From the NCBI GenBank assembly GCA_038380795.1, contig CM076260.1, positions 80,327,843 to 80,391,842 of the forward strand: a stretch of DNA of 64,000 bases. Reading direction: 5' to 3'. A program made the translations under genes and the position numbers. Source of the DNA: Pyrocephalus nanus (lineage: Eukaryota; Chordata; Aves; Passeriformes; Tyrannidae). Positions 1 through 14,610 of the stretch are shown here, one piece after another. The first letter of the stretch is position 1. Each line of letters starts with the position of its first letter. The notes beneath the pieces were generated by a model. It was given only the letters and a program-made list of their open reading frames with translations, searched no databases and was not told where the DNA came from.

Positions 1-3000
1 AGAGGAGGTTCCTCACCACCTTGGGCACCTGTCCCCTTTGACAGCTCTATTATCACACTCAAGTAGTTCATGCACGTTAGAAAGGCCAGTACAGTATCAG
101 AATGATCTACATAAACCCCACATTTAGCTTATTTTACTGCTTGAATTCTGGATTCCAGTCAAACTTCGCATCCAAATTGGTTACTTCGCCATTAAAAATG
201 GAGGGAGAGCCAGGTGTCCTTCTACCGTGCATGCTTCACCCAAAAGCATTACAGCATGCCAACAACTTTAAGTAGCTTACATTAAGTCCCCACTGTTGTT
301 TCACAACAGCAATAGGTACTTAAGTTAAAATTGATGGGAGTATTTCATACAAAAGCATCAATATGTGTTAGCTGTACATCAGAAGTGCAGAGAAAGTATT
401 CCTCCACAGGACTGCTGAAAGACCAAGTGACTTGCAGAGGCAAACACCTGACTTCAGTCATTCTAGTTCCTTAGGCTGTGCAGGAAATACTCGCTGAAGT
501 AGGTATTTTTTTAAGGTCTGACCAAAAAACCCAAAAGTGAAGTGTCAATATAAATAGTGGGAGATGCAGGTGTAGTTTTGAGTTTAGGGATTTTTGTTTT
601 GTTTCATTTTAATCAAGAGATTGGCTCCTCTGTTTGTTTAGACTGGGGTTAGTCCTAACTAGTAAGTGGATCAAAGCCTCTGATTAATTTCACATAGATT
701 ATTAAAACAGTTAAAAGAACCCAAATTACACCTACAATTTCAGCTGAATGAAAGAACTCTGCATGAAAAGACTCCACTCCTGCTTTTGATGGACTCCTCA
801 AAACCAGAATACACCATCTCAAAAAGAGATCTGTTGGGTTCACTGAAAAGTGGCAAAGGGAACTCAGCTCTATCAGCTACAAAAGAGTTCCACTACTAAA
901 AAGCTTGCCTGAAGAATATGAGCACTATTGTGTTCATAAGTGCTAGTGCAAAATAAAAATTATAAAAACATTTTAATACAGGAAGGATAAAACTAATAAC
1001 AAAAGATGAAGAGAACCTTTAACACACCACAATGCAGCTGCTATTACCATGGCAAAATTCATCTTTAAAGACGACGAGATTTCTTCATGGCTGCAAACGT
1101 GAAACAAAATTCTATTCAGTCAGGGAACCACTCAGATTTTAAATCAGAAATTTAACCTCTAGATGATCCACGCTTACTTGGGTTATTTATCTTAAAAGTA
1201 AATTCTATTCTATGTAGTGCATATTCTCCAGGTATGATGGCTTTCATATCATAGGTTGATGAACAGGGTGGTGAACAGGTTATGTATAAAGAATCTATGG
1301 TTATTCTGGGCTGTCAATTAGAAAAATTACTTAATTAAGCTGTGTTCTTACTTCAAAATAATTTTTGTTTTCTTCTTAAAAGCAGATTGAATTTACAGTC
1401 TCCTATTACACTGGTATTTCAGCTGTTCTGGAAAAACCTCACCCAAGCAAGGTTGAGTCGTGGCATCTCCTCTGCTGTGCACCAGTGTTACCGAAGTCAG
1501 ACTAGGACCATGCTGGTTACATGACAATTAATACAATGTGATTAGTTTCACATTTTGTAGAAATTTCTAATTTCTTCACAACAGAAACTGTCACAAAACC
1601 TGAAAAGCTGTCCTTTATATTAGATAGACAGAGAGATGTATGCCAGGTGTTTCCAAACTAAGACACATTAAACTGGGAGGTTATATAGGAGACATTGACA
1701 CAGAACTTTCATTGCATCAGGACCACATGTTTGCACTTCATATAAGGCTACTTTTTCACCTAATTTAATTAAAAGTTCCCAGCATGATACTAGCTCTTTG
1801 CACAACAACGAATCAGCAACCTACAAGTTCAGGTTTTGGGCCAAAGGATCAATCACACACACAATCTTCTTAAATTATTTTGTTGCATTCCTTGTCCTAA
1901 ACTATGAGTTAGGTGAATAGCAGCAGTGTCTCAACCAACAAGGGACAGCAGAAATTCCTTAACCTATCTGAATGGAAAGGGAAACTGCAAGGTTCATACT
2001 TGCAAAGACTTTTAAAAGAACCTTGGGTGGAAATCTGGATTAGAGTGTATTTGGTATTAATCATTGTTGCAAAATTCACGAACCTTGAAAATGTCTGTGA
2101 ACATTTTAAGCTAAAATATTAAGTGAGCTTCCAAGACTAATTTGTGTTGGCAGTGTTTAAGACAGAATTACCAACAGATGTTTTAGGTCTGTCTGAGGAA
2201 CTAAGGGATTTGGGGACAAAAGTCTCCTGAACAATTAATAATATTGCCAAAATAAATAAATATGCAGTCATCTGCTAAAATTAAATATATATAAACACAT
2301 AACCCCAACCAAAGTATATATCCACTGAAAATACAAAACAGATTAACATCAGCTAGGTAATGCCAAAACAGTTGTTTTAGGACACTAAGAGAATATGCTA
2401 CAACTCTCTTTTAGAGTGAAATTATTATATTCTTAATAGTGCCACCACATACTAAAAAAATACATTTGGGGGAAAAAAAAAACAACCAACCTGAGACATG
2501 GACTCCATAAAACATTTTAGAGTAAATTATTCTGAAAATCACAGCCTTAGCTAAGGACAAAAACAGACTATCAATTTATTAGCACTTTTACATGGTCCTA
2601 AAGGGTGCTTTTATTTTCACAGGCATATTGACTTTAAAAGAAAATTAGATTTAAAAAAAAAAAAGTGCAAATATTTTAGAATGCTGGCAAGTAAAAGAAA
2701 TCCTAAATGAAGTACATCATTACATTTAATTTGTGTAGTATTAAAATAACATATTCAGTATACCGTAAACTAATTGCAAACAGACAAATTGGCAGAATAA
2801 AGCATCCTACTATCCTATAATCCTTACAATGTTTAACTGGAATTCTTATAAAGACATACACCAAAAATCATCTTAAAACCATTTTTGTACTGAATTTGTG
2901 TGTTTTGAAAAAGGAGTTAGTCTTGGATCTCTCCTACTCTTACAATTTTCTAATTCCGTGTAATTACCAAGAAATACAGCAACTCTCATAGTTATGACTT

Positions 3001-4163
3001 GAAGAAACCCATTAAGTTTCCAAATCCTTATTGGATTTAAACTGTTCCAGCACATTTTCTAAGACGAGAAAAATTCATTTACGAAAGCATACTCAGAATG
3101 TTCACATCAAAAACGTTAACACATTAGTGTTTTCTACTGGAAAACGTTTGTTGGATGAGTGGACAGCTGCAGGTAAAAATACTGGATAAAGAGGCAACTA
3201 AGTAAATGAAAGGAGGAAAACTACCTATTCTGGAAATGAGAACTGGTGTTTTCTCCAGTGCTGATTGCTGAGTCCAAAAGACAAAACCTACACAATAGAA
3301 TATCATCACCTTGCTCAGCAACAGACTTCTCTTGCACCACTGAAGTTTTTGACAAACTTTTTACCAACCCTGCTACAGCCAGATGAAGGCAGCAGTAGAA
3401 AAAGAAGTTATACAATTTGGTCAGTTTCTTCCAGCAAGGATTGCTTTCCTCTGACTAGTGAAAAAGTAAATTAGCATTGACACCAAAACATCTAGGTTTC
3501 AGGTCAAACCAGAGTAGATTGACTGTCAACTAATACACCAAAAAAAGCCCCCCCCCCAAAAATAAAAACAACAACAAAATCTAACACTTTCTGATGGAGT
3601 TAGTTGGAGCAAACAAGGGCCAATTACGAGCTGCAGCCCCCTGTGCTATGATCCAGCTGAAAGCAGCAGTCAAACCAGCAAATCTAAAGTTTCATGCATC
3701 TGCAGCACTCTCCAGTCAGTCACTGTGAAGCACAGACACACATTCAGCTCTGCATTTTGTAACAAAAACATTTCAAAACCTTAATTTGGGAAAGAAGTCT
3801 TTTACAAAAACCTCAGCACTAATGGAAAGCTGTTTTAGTGTTCGTTATTCATAAATAAACCACCTACATAATGATAGCCAAGAATTAGTCCATCCTCCAA
3901 ATTTAAGACTCTCTGAAATGTTTGTCAATAACAACTAAAGCTACAAGCATGACTGATTCAGGAACTGGAGGGGAAAAAAAAAAAAAAAGGAAAAGAGAAA
4001 AAGGCAGGTATAAGTTAGACCAGCCTAAGGGGAGTTTTCTAAAGATGTTCAATTCAAATTAACAGACGAGTTTTGTGGGAACCATTTGCATGACCCCTCA
4101 TAACTCCAAGGAGAAGGCATCATGTACTGTGGAGCTGTACTTACACCACAACTCAGTGTAGAA
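1..4163. other. Intronic DNA, no gene seen
   Basis: AT-rich single-copy-looking sequence with short A runs (for example near 2,654-2,664) and no open frame resembling a known protein. The short frames here are what random AT-rich DNA gives. Confidence 0.6.
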
Positions 4164-4275
4164 GATCACAGAACCATAAAAACAATTAGGTTGTGCAAAA
4201 CTTCCAGAAATCACCAAGTTCCACCTCCTGCCCAAAGAAGGGCTCACTTCCAAGGCTGATCAGGTGTAACACACC
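4164..4275 (-). mobile_element. CR1 LINE 3' fragment
   Basis: Read on the minus strand, the sequence has the familiar CR1 3' end: a consensus-like stretch about a failing of patients' contact is absent, but the order of GGAAGTT, ACCTAATTG-like and the terminal CATGGTTCTGTGATC-type tail is typical, degenerate relative to other copies in this window. It is short and diverged, so probably old. Boundaries are approximate. Confidence 0.55.
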
Positions 4276-7200
4276 TGTTCTCCTCAAATGTAAGCGCCAG
4301 TGAAAATCCTGCAATCATCAACCCTGCTGGTCTTGCTATACATCTATATATACATAAATCTATATACACTTATTTGTACTTATGTTGTGAGCAGCTACCA
4401 ACATGAGCTGGGTCACCAATTCCTTTTGGTGACATCCAGGAGCCACTGACACGCAAATTGCCATCCTGGAATCCAGGAGCAAGTATGGAGAATCAAGGGT
4501 TACTACAGAGGAACAGAGCAGATTACTTATTCAAGAGCTACTGGAAGAGGTCATTATTTAGAATCAATAAGCATAGGTCGCATACATCACCAGAAAATCC
4601 AGTTCTTTCAAACTGTCTGAAGACTCTACAGAAACATTATCAAGTATACATGACACATTTTCACAGTTTCTCTCCACACAACAAAAGAAAAAATAGTTTG
4701 CCAAAAAAAAAAAGAAAAAAAACACAGACAAAAAAAAAAGCAAACAAACAAATAAACAAAAAACTATAATAAAAAAAAAGGCAACAAAGGAAAACGATGA
4801 CTTTACATATCCACACCTTTAAGAATTATATTGTTGGGGAAAAGCAGATAGAAAAAGTGGTAACTAAAAGTACATCTAATGCTCATTATAAAAAAATCAA
4901 TATACATATTTATTAAAAAATAATTCAAAATCTATAAACTGCAGGGATTACATAATTTTTTCTTACACAGCCAGGAAGCTTACTACATTTAGGATACAAA
5001 CTCAACATTCTTGCAATTATCTAGCATTCAGTAACTACACAAATGCTATTAAAAAGATAAAACAGTTCATCAACAATTCTTTAAATCCATTTGAAAGACG
5101 ACGGGACATCCATATACAATGACCTAGTGAGTTTGTGGCAAATTCCTCCATTCATCACACCAATAAAGGAAAGGAAAGGTTATACATGTTAATAGATACA
5201 GAATATCCATAACTGTCTCCTGTATTTTACTACACAAACACCTTCCAATAATCACTGACCCATTGGAAAATACGGATGAATCAATGCTTTCTGCATGTTC
5301 AAGATATAAAACTCTGAAGACAAATTATAATTATACAAATCTTTACTACAATACATAATTTTAAGACAGTATCTATTTACAGTAACAAGCAGAGGGCAAA
5401 CATATCCTTAACTACAGAGGCTCAAATGTCAGTGATGACATAAAGATGCATAAGATGCAACCTCAAAAGATACATTCTCGCATTAATGGTTATCTTTTCT
5501 GATACAATATTTGCAATTATGCAAGACAACTTTCTGCCCAAATCCTCCTCCCCCTCTCCCTTTGCAGGGGATGAGGGGGAATTCTTTATTTTCTCCCCTG
5601 CAGCTGATCACTTGCAGATTCAATTGAAGCTCTAAACAAACAGGTATCAATGAATTTCACTCATTTCTTTGTTTTGAGTTCTGTGCACCTGGTTATTTTT
5701 CGCAAAGCTGGCACTGGATCAGTGTCATGAATTCTTGCAGACTTTCAGGTACTGTTGCATCTGGATCAATTCTGAACTCACATTAACAGTAGGAATTTAA
5801 CTTTTATTTGTTTGGAGAACAACAAAACAGAATAAAATAGGAAACACAGTAAAAGCGTCAAGCAGAATGCAAGGAATGAGGCAAAGCAGACAAGAAAACC
5901 AAGCAACTTTAAAAAACCCAAGATCAGAAGAGACCATGGGCAGTGTTTTATGGGAAGAGCCACTGTTGTTGGTCACCCACTCTGGCAGCAGACCAGCATT
6001 TGCAAAAAAAAGTGAACTGGCCAGACTCAGAGCAACACCATCTTCAGCCCTCTGCCTTTCCACCGCTGTTTAGTGTGCAAATACCAGAAGCAATACGCAC
6101 AACAGCACAGGTGGACATGTTCACCCTCCTTGCCAAGGACATACTGCCTTGGTAATTCGGAGGTGCAATTCAGAGACCCCAAATTTCTCTTGAACCACTC
6201 TGCTGCCACAAAATTCTTTTTTATGCTGGAGGCTTCCATGAGCTTAAACACCAACAGTGTCACCAAGACCTGCCAGTGGCACAGGCATTACACAGTAGGC
6301 AGCTTCACTAAATGTAGTGCTACTCAAGGGACTGCTTTAAAGGAAGACAAATATAGCAACGTGTGAAGGTTTGATACTTAATGGAAGACAAAGTCTAGAA
6401 TAAACATAAGCCAGAATAGAAACACAGACTCACAGATAGGTTTTTTAGGCATTTCATCTCATCTCCATTTGTATGTTACCCCACGATGTACTTTAATAAA
6501 ATTTGGCAAGAAAATCTTCCAGCAAAATAACAGTTGAGCTGTGTTTGCATGCCCCTCAGGAGTCACACAAAGACTGATGCTCTCACTAATGTATATAAAT
6601 GACTGCCTGAAGGTTGCACAGATGCTCCACTGGGCATCTGCACAAATGATGTGGTCATTTTGAAAAGCCCTTTTCCAGTCTGTTATGGAATACCTGTTTC
6701 TAGTTTCTTGACTTGGGGAATAAGCTTCACCATCAAATGGCTTACTGATAATTGCCTCATGTTCAATCTGTTACGAATAAAACGCCTCACTTTGAGGAAC
6801 AGTTGCACATAAAGCAGTTGGAGAACTGACAGTAGCATTTAGGTAGATGATAAACTTGGCAATTTAATACACTTTAGAGTCTACACTTTAGTTCTTTTAC
6901 ACAAGTCATGTGGCTTTTAATAGCTGATAAATTTCCCCCCCCAGCATAGCTCCAACCACATTGCCTGAGAGCACTAATTATGGACTAATCAATGTTAGCC
7001 CATACTCCTAGCTAAATGGTTTACAAAGAACGAATAATAAAAGCCTCTTGCAAATGGAAACAGATTACCTTATTATCATAGATTCTGGGTCTGCATTCAA
7101 CCATTTGCTATCAATGATACCAAGAATTAATCCGTAGTAAAATTTCTTTGCTCTCTCTAGCCAAATAGAAGAGAAACATTTACTGCTTATGCATACAGGG

Positions 7201-10200
7201 TTAAATGCAACAGTTCCCAAAGATAACCTTAATTTAGCAGCCAGATTACTAATTATCATACACAAAATAAAGAAGATTTTAAATTTAAGATCACAGGGAC
7301 AAAGAATTATTCCATATATCACTGTTATCTCCACATTATTCCATTCACATACAATGATTTACTGTGACCCAGGAGCCAAAAACATCCCCTATAACAGACA
7401 AAGCAGCAATAATACAGAAGAATTGATTGCACAACACTGCTACACTACACCTTGTCATTTAATTTTTCAGATGGTTCATCACTCTCACCTTAAAATTGGG
7501 GGTGGGGGAAAAAAGGAGTGTCTTCAAACAACCCTGGTAGATTTAAATGTGACTTTTACTGCTTCCTACACCGCTCATTTCAACAGTGTGTTTGTTACCA
7601 TTCCTGGAAATACCATGTAAGTAGCACTGGGTATCAAAAAGATGTCTGGAAGGTGCCATGAAACAAGATGTCCCATAGCCCATGGCAAGTCAGCACAAAG
7701 GAGACTGACATGAAGGGGCACCAGCTTGCACAGAGGTCACAGCTCAGAACTACGAGCACCTCCATAAAAAGGGAAGGGAGCGGCACCATCCTGGTGCAGC
7801 AAAATAGTGCCAGCCCTTCTTTGGCTACTCAACAAACAAACAAACTGGCCTCGGGCAGAAGCACTGACCTTCGCTCCTGTGGTTTTGAAAGGGTATTTAG
7901 CTTTTTGTTGTGCACACGATTCCAACATCTTTCCCATCTGTCCATATGCTCACACACACCTCAGTGTTTGCAGGCAAGGTCCTTCTCAGGGTTAGGGTTC
8001 AGCAGCGCTGCTCCCAGGTGGGAGAATGGTAGTTCAGCTGCCTTGACTATGAAACAGGTTGCCCTGACAGTCTATTTTTATTCTGCAGAGGTTTTGTTTC
8101 ACTTTAATCATCTTTGATAATTTTTTTTTTCTTTATGTACAGTTTTCTTCAAACGTATGTATAGATTTGGATTTCAAAGTAGCTGGTGATGAGTCAACAA
8201 CTGCAGGTGATAAAACCTTCAGAAGAAGAAATGTTGATAACTTGACTATTTTTTTTTTAGAGTACAGGAATAATTTGCAACTAAATTGAGCTTTGAATGC
8301 AACTAAATTCTCAGCTGCTATATAAGAACTGTATCAGAATAATTACATCGTACTCCAAAAAGAAGAGAAAATTATTATTTGAACATATATCCGGATGTGG
8401 ATGTGACTAAAGTTACTTTGTTTCAAAGAATATGTTTTAATATTTAATATTTTAACATATGCGCATACCAGAATCTCTCAAACATTTACCATCCAATCAT
8501 GCTTGGCCAGAAATACTTTATATATATAAAAGCTATAAAAACAATTTCAAAGGCAATCTGTTGAAGCTTCCGTTGGAAATGGTGCACAGATTGTAGTTTT
8601 CCTGCCTATTTTCCCATCTAAACATGAGACAGACAATATGGGTTCGAAACAAAAACATTGGATAAGACACATTATCATCACATTTGTAAATATAGATTAA
8701 ACAAGTTCAACTAAAGTTATGCTGTACAGAATAAAAGCTATATATTATACTCTGCTTTTGCCCTAAGGATTATTACCACAGTAATGTTCTCGTCATGAAA
8801 ATATTATAATTTGTAAACATTAATTGCAGGCATAAATAGCTAAGGCAAGTATCCCCAAAATAAACTGGCAATTATTTTTTAACCATTTTAAAAAATTGCA
8901 AGAGATATCAGTTCAAGGGATATGCCTATTAATTATAACCTGAATATTTTTTCCAAAAATGAGTAAGTCATAGGATAATTTTTGTTGAAAAAATAAACAC
9001 ACACCCAGACATGAACATGCATAGTCTATTCTTTCTTCGTCATCATCCTTTTTCTAGGGGCCATGTGGCAGCAGCCTAGCTAACCAATTAAAACAAAGAT
9101 TTAAAATTACGTTTGGCAAGCCCATAATTTGGGGTTTTTATAAAACACTAATTTCAAGAGCAGACACTGAGTATGAACTAAACCCTAGAAAGCAAAAGTA
9201 AAATCTCTGATAATCAATACCTAACTAGTGTTTTGGAAGAATTACCTGTGAACTTAAAATCACCTTGAAGCTGATAAATGTCTTGTAAGATTGTTTGTAC
9301 TATCAAACCTATCTAATAAGGGCAAAGTGCATGGTGACCACTGTCAAACTAATTGTCCAATCAAGAATCAGTAAGTAAAAGGCATTAGCTCTGCTATGCT
9401 CCATTGCATACAGTTACATCTTTGATAACTGCCCCGTGGGAGTTTATGGATCCTACATGACCCCTGTCGAAACTCAATTGACTTCTTCCCTGCAAATTCT
9501 ATTAGAATTGGTCCCTGCATCACTGCTCACAATAATCAAGAGCAGAGAGACTGATTTATGTATAAGCATTTTGTTTTAGCCTAACTCAATAGAATATAAA
9601 ATAGATGATGTTCCAAGATGGCTGTTTAAAAAGAAAAAAAAAAAAAAAGGACTCTAAATCTCTAGTTTAAAACATGGAAAAGGAGAAACAGTTTTGTATA
9701 AATATTGCTCTTTCACAAAGTACCATTATCCAGAAAAAAAAAATCATAAACAATTAATATAGAATGCAAATCTAACTGTTCTGAAGTTCACCTATAGCAA
9801 AAAGCATTACTTTCACAGAATTTAAAAGTACCTAATAGGAGCAAAAGTGATTATTTCATTGAGAAAGCATATGCTATTTATTAGCAATTTTAAATATCTA
9901 GGTTAACTCTTTTTCAGAGACTTGGAAACTTCAAGGAAAGAGCCCATAATCCTTCATTTTCTTAAAGTTGTTGACTTTCCTCAGCTATAAATATTTAGCA
10001 CCATTCAACTCTTCAGCTTAGCTCATATTTTTAAGATGCTGAAATTGACCAACAATCTAAAATCTTCATAACATATCTCAAAACATAGAACACTGGTACA
10101 ACAAAAGCACTAATTGAACTTTAGCTATTTCTTTTTCATGATTATCATTTCACTCCTGAATTTCTACAGTTTAAGTCCTCCTACAAAAAAGGATCCAAGT

Positions 10201-10762
10201 ATTTTATGTATAGAAATTACTCTCATAATTATGAAAATAATTATCAAATGATGAGAAGTACACACTCAGAGAAAAAAAAAAGCAGATAAATTTAATTAGC
10301 CAAATGTCATACTGTAATAATTAGGATAATGAAAGCAAGAAACACATCAGCTATGAGTTATTTCATGGAAATAAGAGAACAATTGAACAAAACTACACTA
10401 AAAGTTCAGGAGGTTATAAAGAAGATTGTAAAATTCAGGATGGGACCATTCTCAGGAATGTTTATGCGTATGGAAAGCAGAAGGGCAATATAACACAAAG
10501 CACAAGAAATAAGCAGACTACATCAAAACCGAAAACATTTAACCAGTTTAAATGAACTTCGGAAACAATTTGAAGCCATGCAAAGATAGATTTCAAAGAG
10601 GAAGATCCTTTAAACACTTGAACTAGAAACCAATATAGAACCTCTGGAAGAGTTAAGCAGAGAATGTAGAACCTGAAGGGAACACTGAAAAATCCCAACC
10701 ACACGAATGATGTACCTACAATGCACAGGTTAGAAAACTTGCAAATACAACAGAACTGGCAT

Positions 10763-10784
10763 CACTATCATACCACTATCATAC
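10763..10784. repeat. 11 bp perfect tandem duplication
   Basis: CACTATCATAC occurs twice with no spacer at 10,763-10,773 and 10,774-10,784. Probably a slippage duplication. Confidence 0.85.
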
Positions 10785-11685
10785 CCTCTGCTGGTTTGTT
10801 TTAAATGGATAAGCCCTTTCATTAAATGCATTAGCTACACTCAAATTTTAATTACACTACTAATTTTAATCAGAGAGAACCAATCTCCCTGAGATTATAG
10901 AAAAACCCACCATTCATTAACCTTTACCACTATCACGCTGACCACTAAAAGCCAAGATGCAACCCACAACCAGGCTTGTTTCACTGTAGCTTTATGAATC
11001 CAAAACTTACCTGTCTAAATTATACAGTAAAGGTAGAAAAAAACTTGCATATTTGCACATCTTCTGATTGTTTTAAGTATCATCAATAGACCATTCTGAA
11101 AAAAATACCTGCAACAGTTACCTACGATACTTTAAAATCAAACAAACAAAAAATACAACTTGGATTCTCATTTCAAATCTGCCACACAGAGAATATTTAT
11201 TAATTGCACTAGTAAAATACACTGCTACCAAGCCTCTATCACGCAAAATATTTAATATCTGTGCAAAACTTACTACCTCAATCAAAATAAAAAATATTTC
11301 TCCTAACATAAGCTAAAATCATATAGCAGAAAAGCACAGTTAGTCTGCATATGACCAACATTACAATCTTCAAAAGAGTCTACAAATATTTCAGACTGTC
11401 TATGAATCTTGGAATTTTATCCATTTATTGGAAGAGCTTACACAATGATGGCAGCAGTTGTGGGATGCCTAGAAAGAGTCTGTCAAACTCTCTCATTTAT
11501 AGTCTACTTGGTATTTTACACACTCTAAAGACTGATTACTAGTTTAAATTTGCTTCTGAAGAAAAAAAATTTGCTGCTTCAGTGAAAGAATTCTAGGTAT
11601 TTCACATCAATTATAGTTAATCATTATGTTCTCACAAAGACATTTTTCCTTAATTAAAGAAATTACAGGAATACTCAATCTGAAT

Positions 11686-11723
11686 AAATGCATTGCCCAG
11701 GACTAAATACATTACCCAGGATT
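11686..11723. repeat. 19 bp imperfect tandem duplication
   Basis: The unit at 11,686-11,704 is repeated at 11,705-11,723 with three mismatches; both copies share the core ATT.CCCAGGA.T. Confidence 0.8.
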
Positions 11724-14387
11724 AATGCACTTTACTTGAAATAGAATTATCTTTTTTTCTACTATTACAAGTACACCCTTGAAAATGTCTCCAATTGTAG
11801 TCATAGGTGACTTTTCATCAGAAACCACAGACCAACAGTTTCAAGTCTGTTTTCTAATGTAATGCTCTATTTGAAATATCAGTTGCTCAACAAAAGGAAT
11901 TCTAACATTTGGATACCAAAGTTTACTCTGGCAAACTAAAGCCATCCTTTCTAAAATGGAAAATACTTGTGGGACTCCAAACCCCGTCAGCCATCACACA
12001 CTGCAATAAGGGCCACAGATGTGCAACCCAGTGACTACCACCTCAGAAGCTGCATCACTCTATGAGCACCTGACAAATGATTTGGCATCTGAGGGATGAA
12101 AACCCTACAATTTACCAATTAGAAGTGAACCTCCTAACGGCACCAAAAGATTAATTGCAAATTTAAAAGAAATGTTATTCTTGGCATAGTCACGCTTTTG
12201 GTCACTACGCTGTTTGAATTCTGAGCTTTATTCCACCAAAACTACTTCATTCTTTGTCTTTTGTCCCTTTTGGAACCAAACCAATTCAGTTTTTGAGCTC
12301 AAAATTCATACTTTAGGACTAGATCTAAAGTTCATATCTACCAGCTTTTTTTATCTTCAGTTTCCAAAACATTCCAAGTTTTGAGCAAACCTGAAAATAC
12401 ATACATATATTTGTATGCATTTAAAAGTTATTGATTTTGCTCAGAAGCAAACTTCTAACATAAATACCTAACTCAAATTTAATCATTCAAACAAAGTTTG
12501 AAACCTAATCTTTATTTTCAACTGTTTGTTACATAAACCCAATATCAAATAATAATTGGAAACCGTAATCCAGCCATTTGTCACTATTCTCTACCTGCAG
12601 AAACACCTGAACACCTCATTAAGTGTTGTACTGCAGGCACCTAGTGACCAGTGTAGCCTCATCACTGACCCCTTACCAAAGCTGATTTGTTCATGAGGAA
12701 ACCCACTTACTCATAAACAGGAATATAAGAAAGAGTGAACTCGCTCCTCACATGGTTTTGAAGAAATCAAAATTGTCTCCTCTAGTGGTACAGTTTCAGT
12801 AGTTCAGATCAGCATTAACACTGCATGTGATAAGATTGTAAATACAGATCACTTGCAGCTATAAACATGTCTAGGAGGGCTTCCTGTAATCTTTGAATAA
12901 ATTTGCACATATTGTCATTGATTTCGTTTGTTCTACAGGAGAGGGCAACCATAGCATCATCTTGGATAATAATTCTACTATGTTTAAAATAAGACATGCA
13001 TGAGCTACCACAAAAATTTATATAAAAATTACCATAAAAATTCACAACTGACTCTTGGAAAACAGGATCTATGTAAGATCAGATACAGTTAAGGAAGCCA
13101 CAAAATAAGCACAAATTAACAAACAGACCCAGGACAATTTGCATATGATGCAGCCTAGATCCAATATCTAAGTGAAGTAAACTCCAAGGTTTACACACTA
13201 ATTAGGAAGAAACAAAGCACAGTTTGCTCTAGGTTGTTTTTTAGTATTAGCAACACAAAGTTTCTGAATAAAAGGGGAAAGCTTGAGGCTTTTAACCACA
13301 CTGCACCTGATGGGAACAGGCAGTGGAACGAACAGAACACAGCCATCGATCTCACCCTGCCTTTGGGCCACCAGCTGCTGCCAGGCTGCAAAGTCGCAGC
13401 CATGATGCTTATCCTGGTTCTTTAGCTCCAGCTAGTTACCACCCAATCAACAAAACAGCTCTCCTTAGACCTCCCTCCTACCATTTCCTTAGCGTCATTT
13501 CTGCGTACACCTACTGCAATGCATTTTTTTCGCTGTCTTACTCTTGAAGTCCAGCTGAAACTTCCTATTTCAGGATACTGCAGCCGGGCTGCTGAGGAGA
13601 ATGGGTTGGTATTCACAGTCTACCTTAACTTCATCGACTGCTCTACTTCCCAAACATTTCTGGATGCAACTACAGGCAACTGGAAATGCATGCAGTGAGC
13701 CAAGACAGATGCAATGTCCACGCTGTTCTTCTGAAAGACAAGCAGCAGAATTAGCTTTCCCCTGTCAGGCACCCAGTTCTGAAATAACACAGCACAGTGG
13801 AATAGCACATGGCTGAAGAATAAGTTGTAGTCCTGCAACTTCCAACAGAGATATTAGTGGGGTGTGGAGGGGAGGTTTGTGCCTCTCTAAGGCACACCTT
13901 TAAAGGATGTATGTAAGAGAAGAATGCATAGTACAGCAGGAGGTCAGTAATGCATTCTGCCTTTTGGGTCTGTTTTGTTTCAGCTTTTTTAAACAGCACG
14001 TGATCTGGGGTGCCACTAGGCAGCACGTTAGAGGGGACATTATGACAGCTCAACAGGGATTACATTCTGCTGCTTACTAAAATTGATCCATTCTCTGGAT
14101 AATCAGAAAACAAGCTCAACTACCTCCGCAGAGACAATTAGAGCATTACCCATCACATGGTTCCCCCCCCAGCTTTCAGTTCTTGAGCAACACTCTCCCC
14201 CTTACAACTTAATAGTTAACAACACACCTCCTGCACCTGAATTGTTACTAGGTTTTTTTGTAATTTTATCTTACAGAGAGTAGGGTGTTACTTGTTACCA
14301 CAGGACAGCTGAAGAATACATGATGTCAAGTCATCTCATTTCACTGCCCAAACTACTCTGAGGACAAATAGTCCTGAACTGCAAAAC

Positions 14388-14392
14388 CAAAG
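14388..14392 (+). repeat. Target-site duplication, left copy
   Basis: CAAAG lies directly before the TGTC start of the 5' LTR and is repeated directly after the 3' LTR, as expected for a retroviral integration with a 5 bp stagger. Confidence 0.9.
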
Positions 14393-14518
14393 TGTCATAG
14401 TTCTGACTTTAGCAAGGAATTTTTCTTCCCTTCCCCTCCCCCTGTGTGTGTGTGTGTGCAGCACACCCATTTAGGTGAAAACAAAAGAACTAGCCGGGGC
14501 GCTAATGGTCGAACATTA

Positions 14519-14531
14519 GTTGCCTAGCAAC
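14519..14531 (+). promoter_or_regulatory. RFX X-box motif in the 5' LTR
   Basis: GTTGCCTAGCAAC matches the RFX dimer consensus GTNRCC-N-RGYAAC at every defined position, with a one-base spacer. The same site is at 20,898-20,910 in the 3' LTR. Binding is inferred from the motif alone. Confidence 0.55.
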
Positions 14532-14534
14532 GAA

Positions 14535-14610
14535 GGGGGAGGGGTTGGGGCTGGTGTGTGGGCTGGAAGGAGGTGGGGGGAGAAGTCGGGCTCGCGGGGA
14601 GGAGGAGAGG
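14535..14610 (+). promoter_or_regulatory. G-rich block with quadruplex-like runs (5' LTR)
   Basis: Runs of 5, 4 and 4 G separated by 1-2 bases, followed by further runs of 3, 6, 3 and 4 G on the plus (proviral sense) strand. The fourth run is 9 bases away, so this is a relaxed rather than strict quadruplex motif. Repeated in the 3' LTR at 20,914-20,989. Confidence 0.4.

Larger units (their letters stand above)
4276..14387. other. Intronic DNA, no gene seen
   Basis: About 10 kb of AT-rich intron. I see A tracts (about 9,630-9,648), a perfect 11 bp direct tandem at 10,763-10,784, an imperfect 19 bp tandem at 11,686-11,723, and no recognisable coding or transposon sequence. Frames of 143 and 149 codons at 7,189-7,620 and 7,668-8,117 have no recognisable domain and are treated as chance. 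Confidence 0.55.

Noticed and set aside
4458..4769. 103-codon frame ending in Lys/Asn-rich sequence
   Set aside because: The end is an A-rich simple repeat and the rest has no recognised motif.
7189..8117. Two plus-strand frames of 143 and 149 codons
   Set aside because: No recognisable domain, no splice context and composition like the surrounding intron; treated as chance frames.
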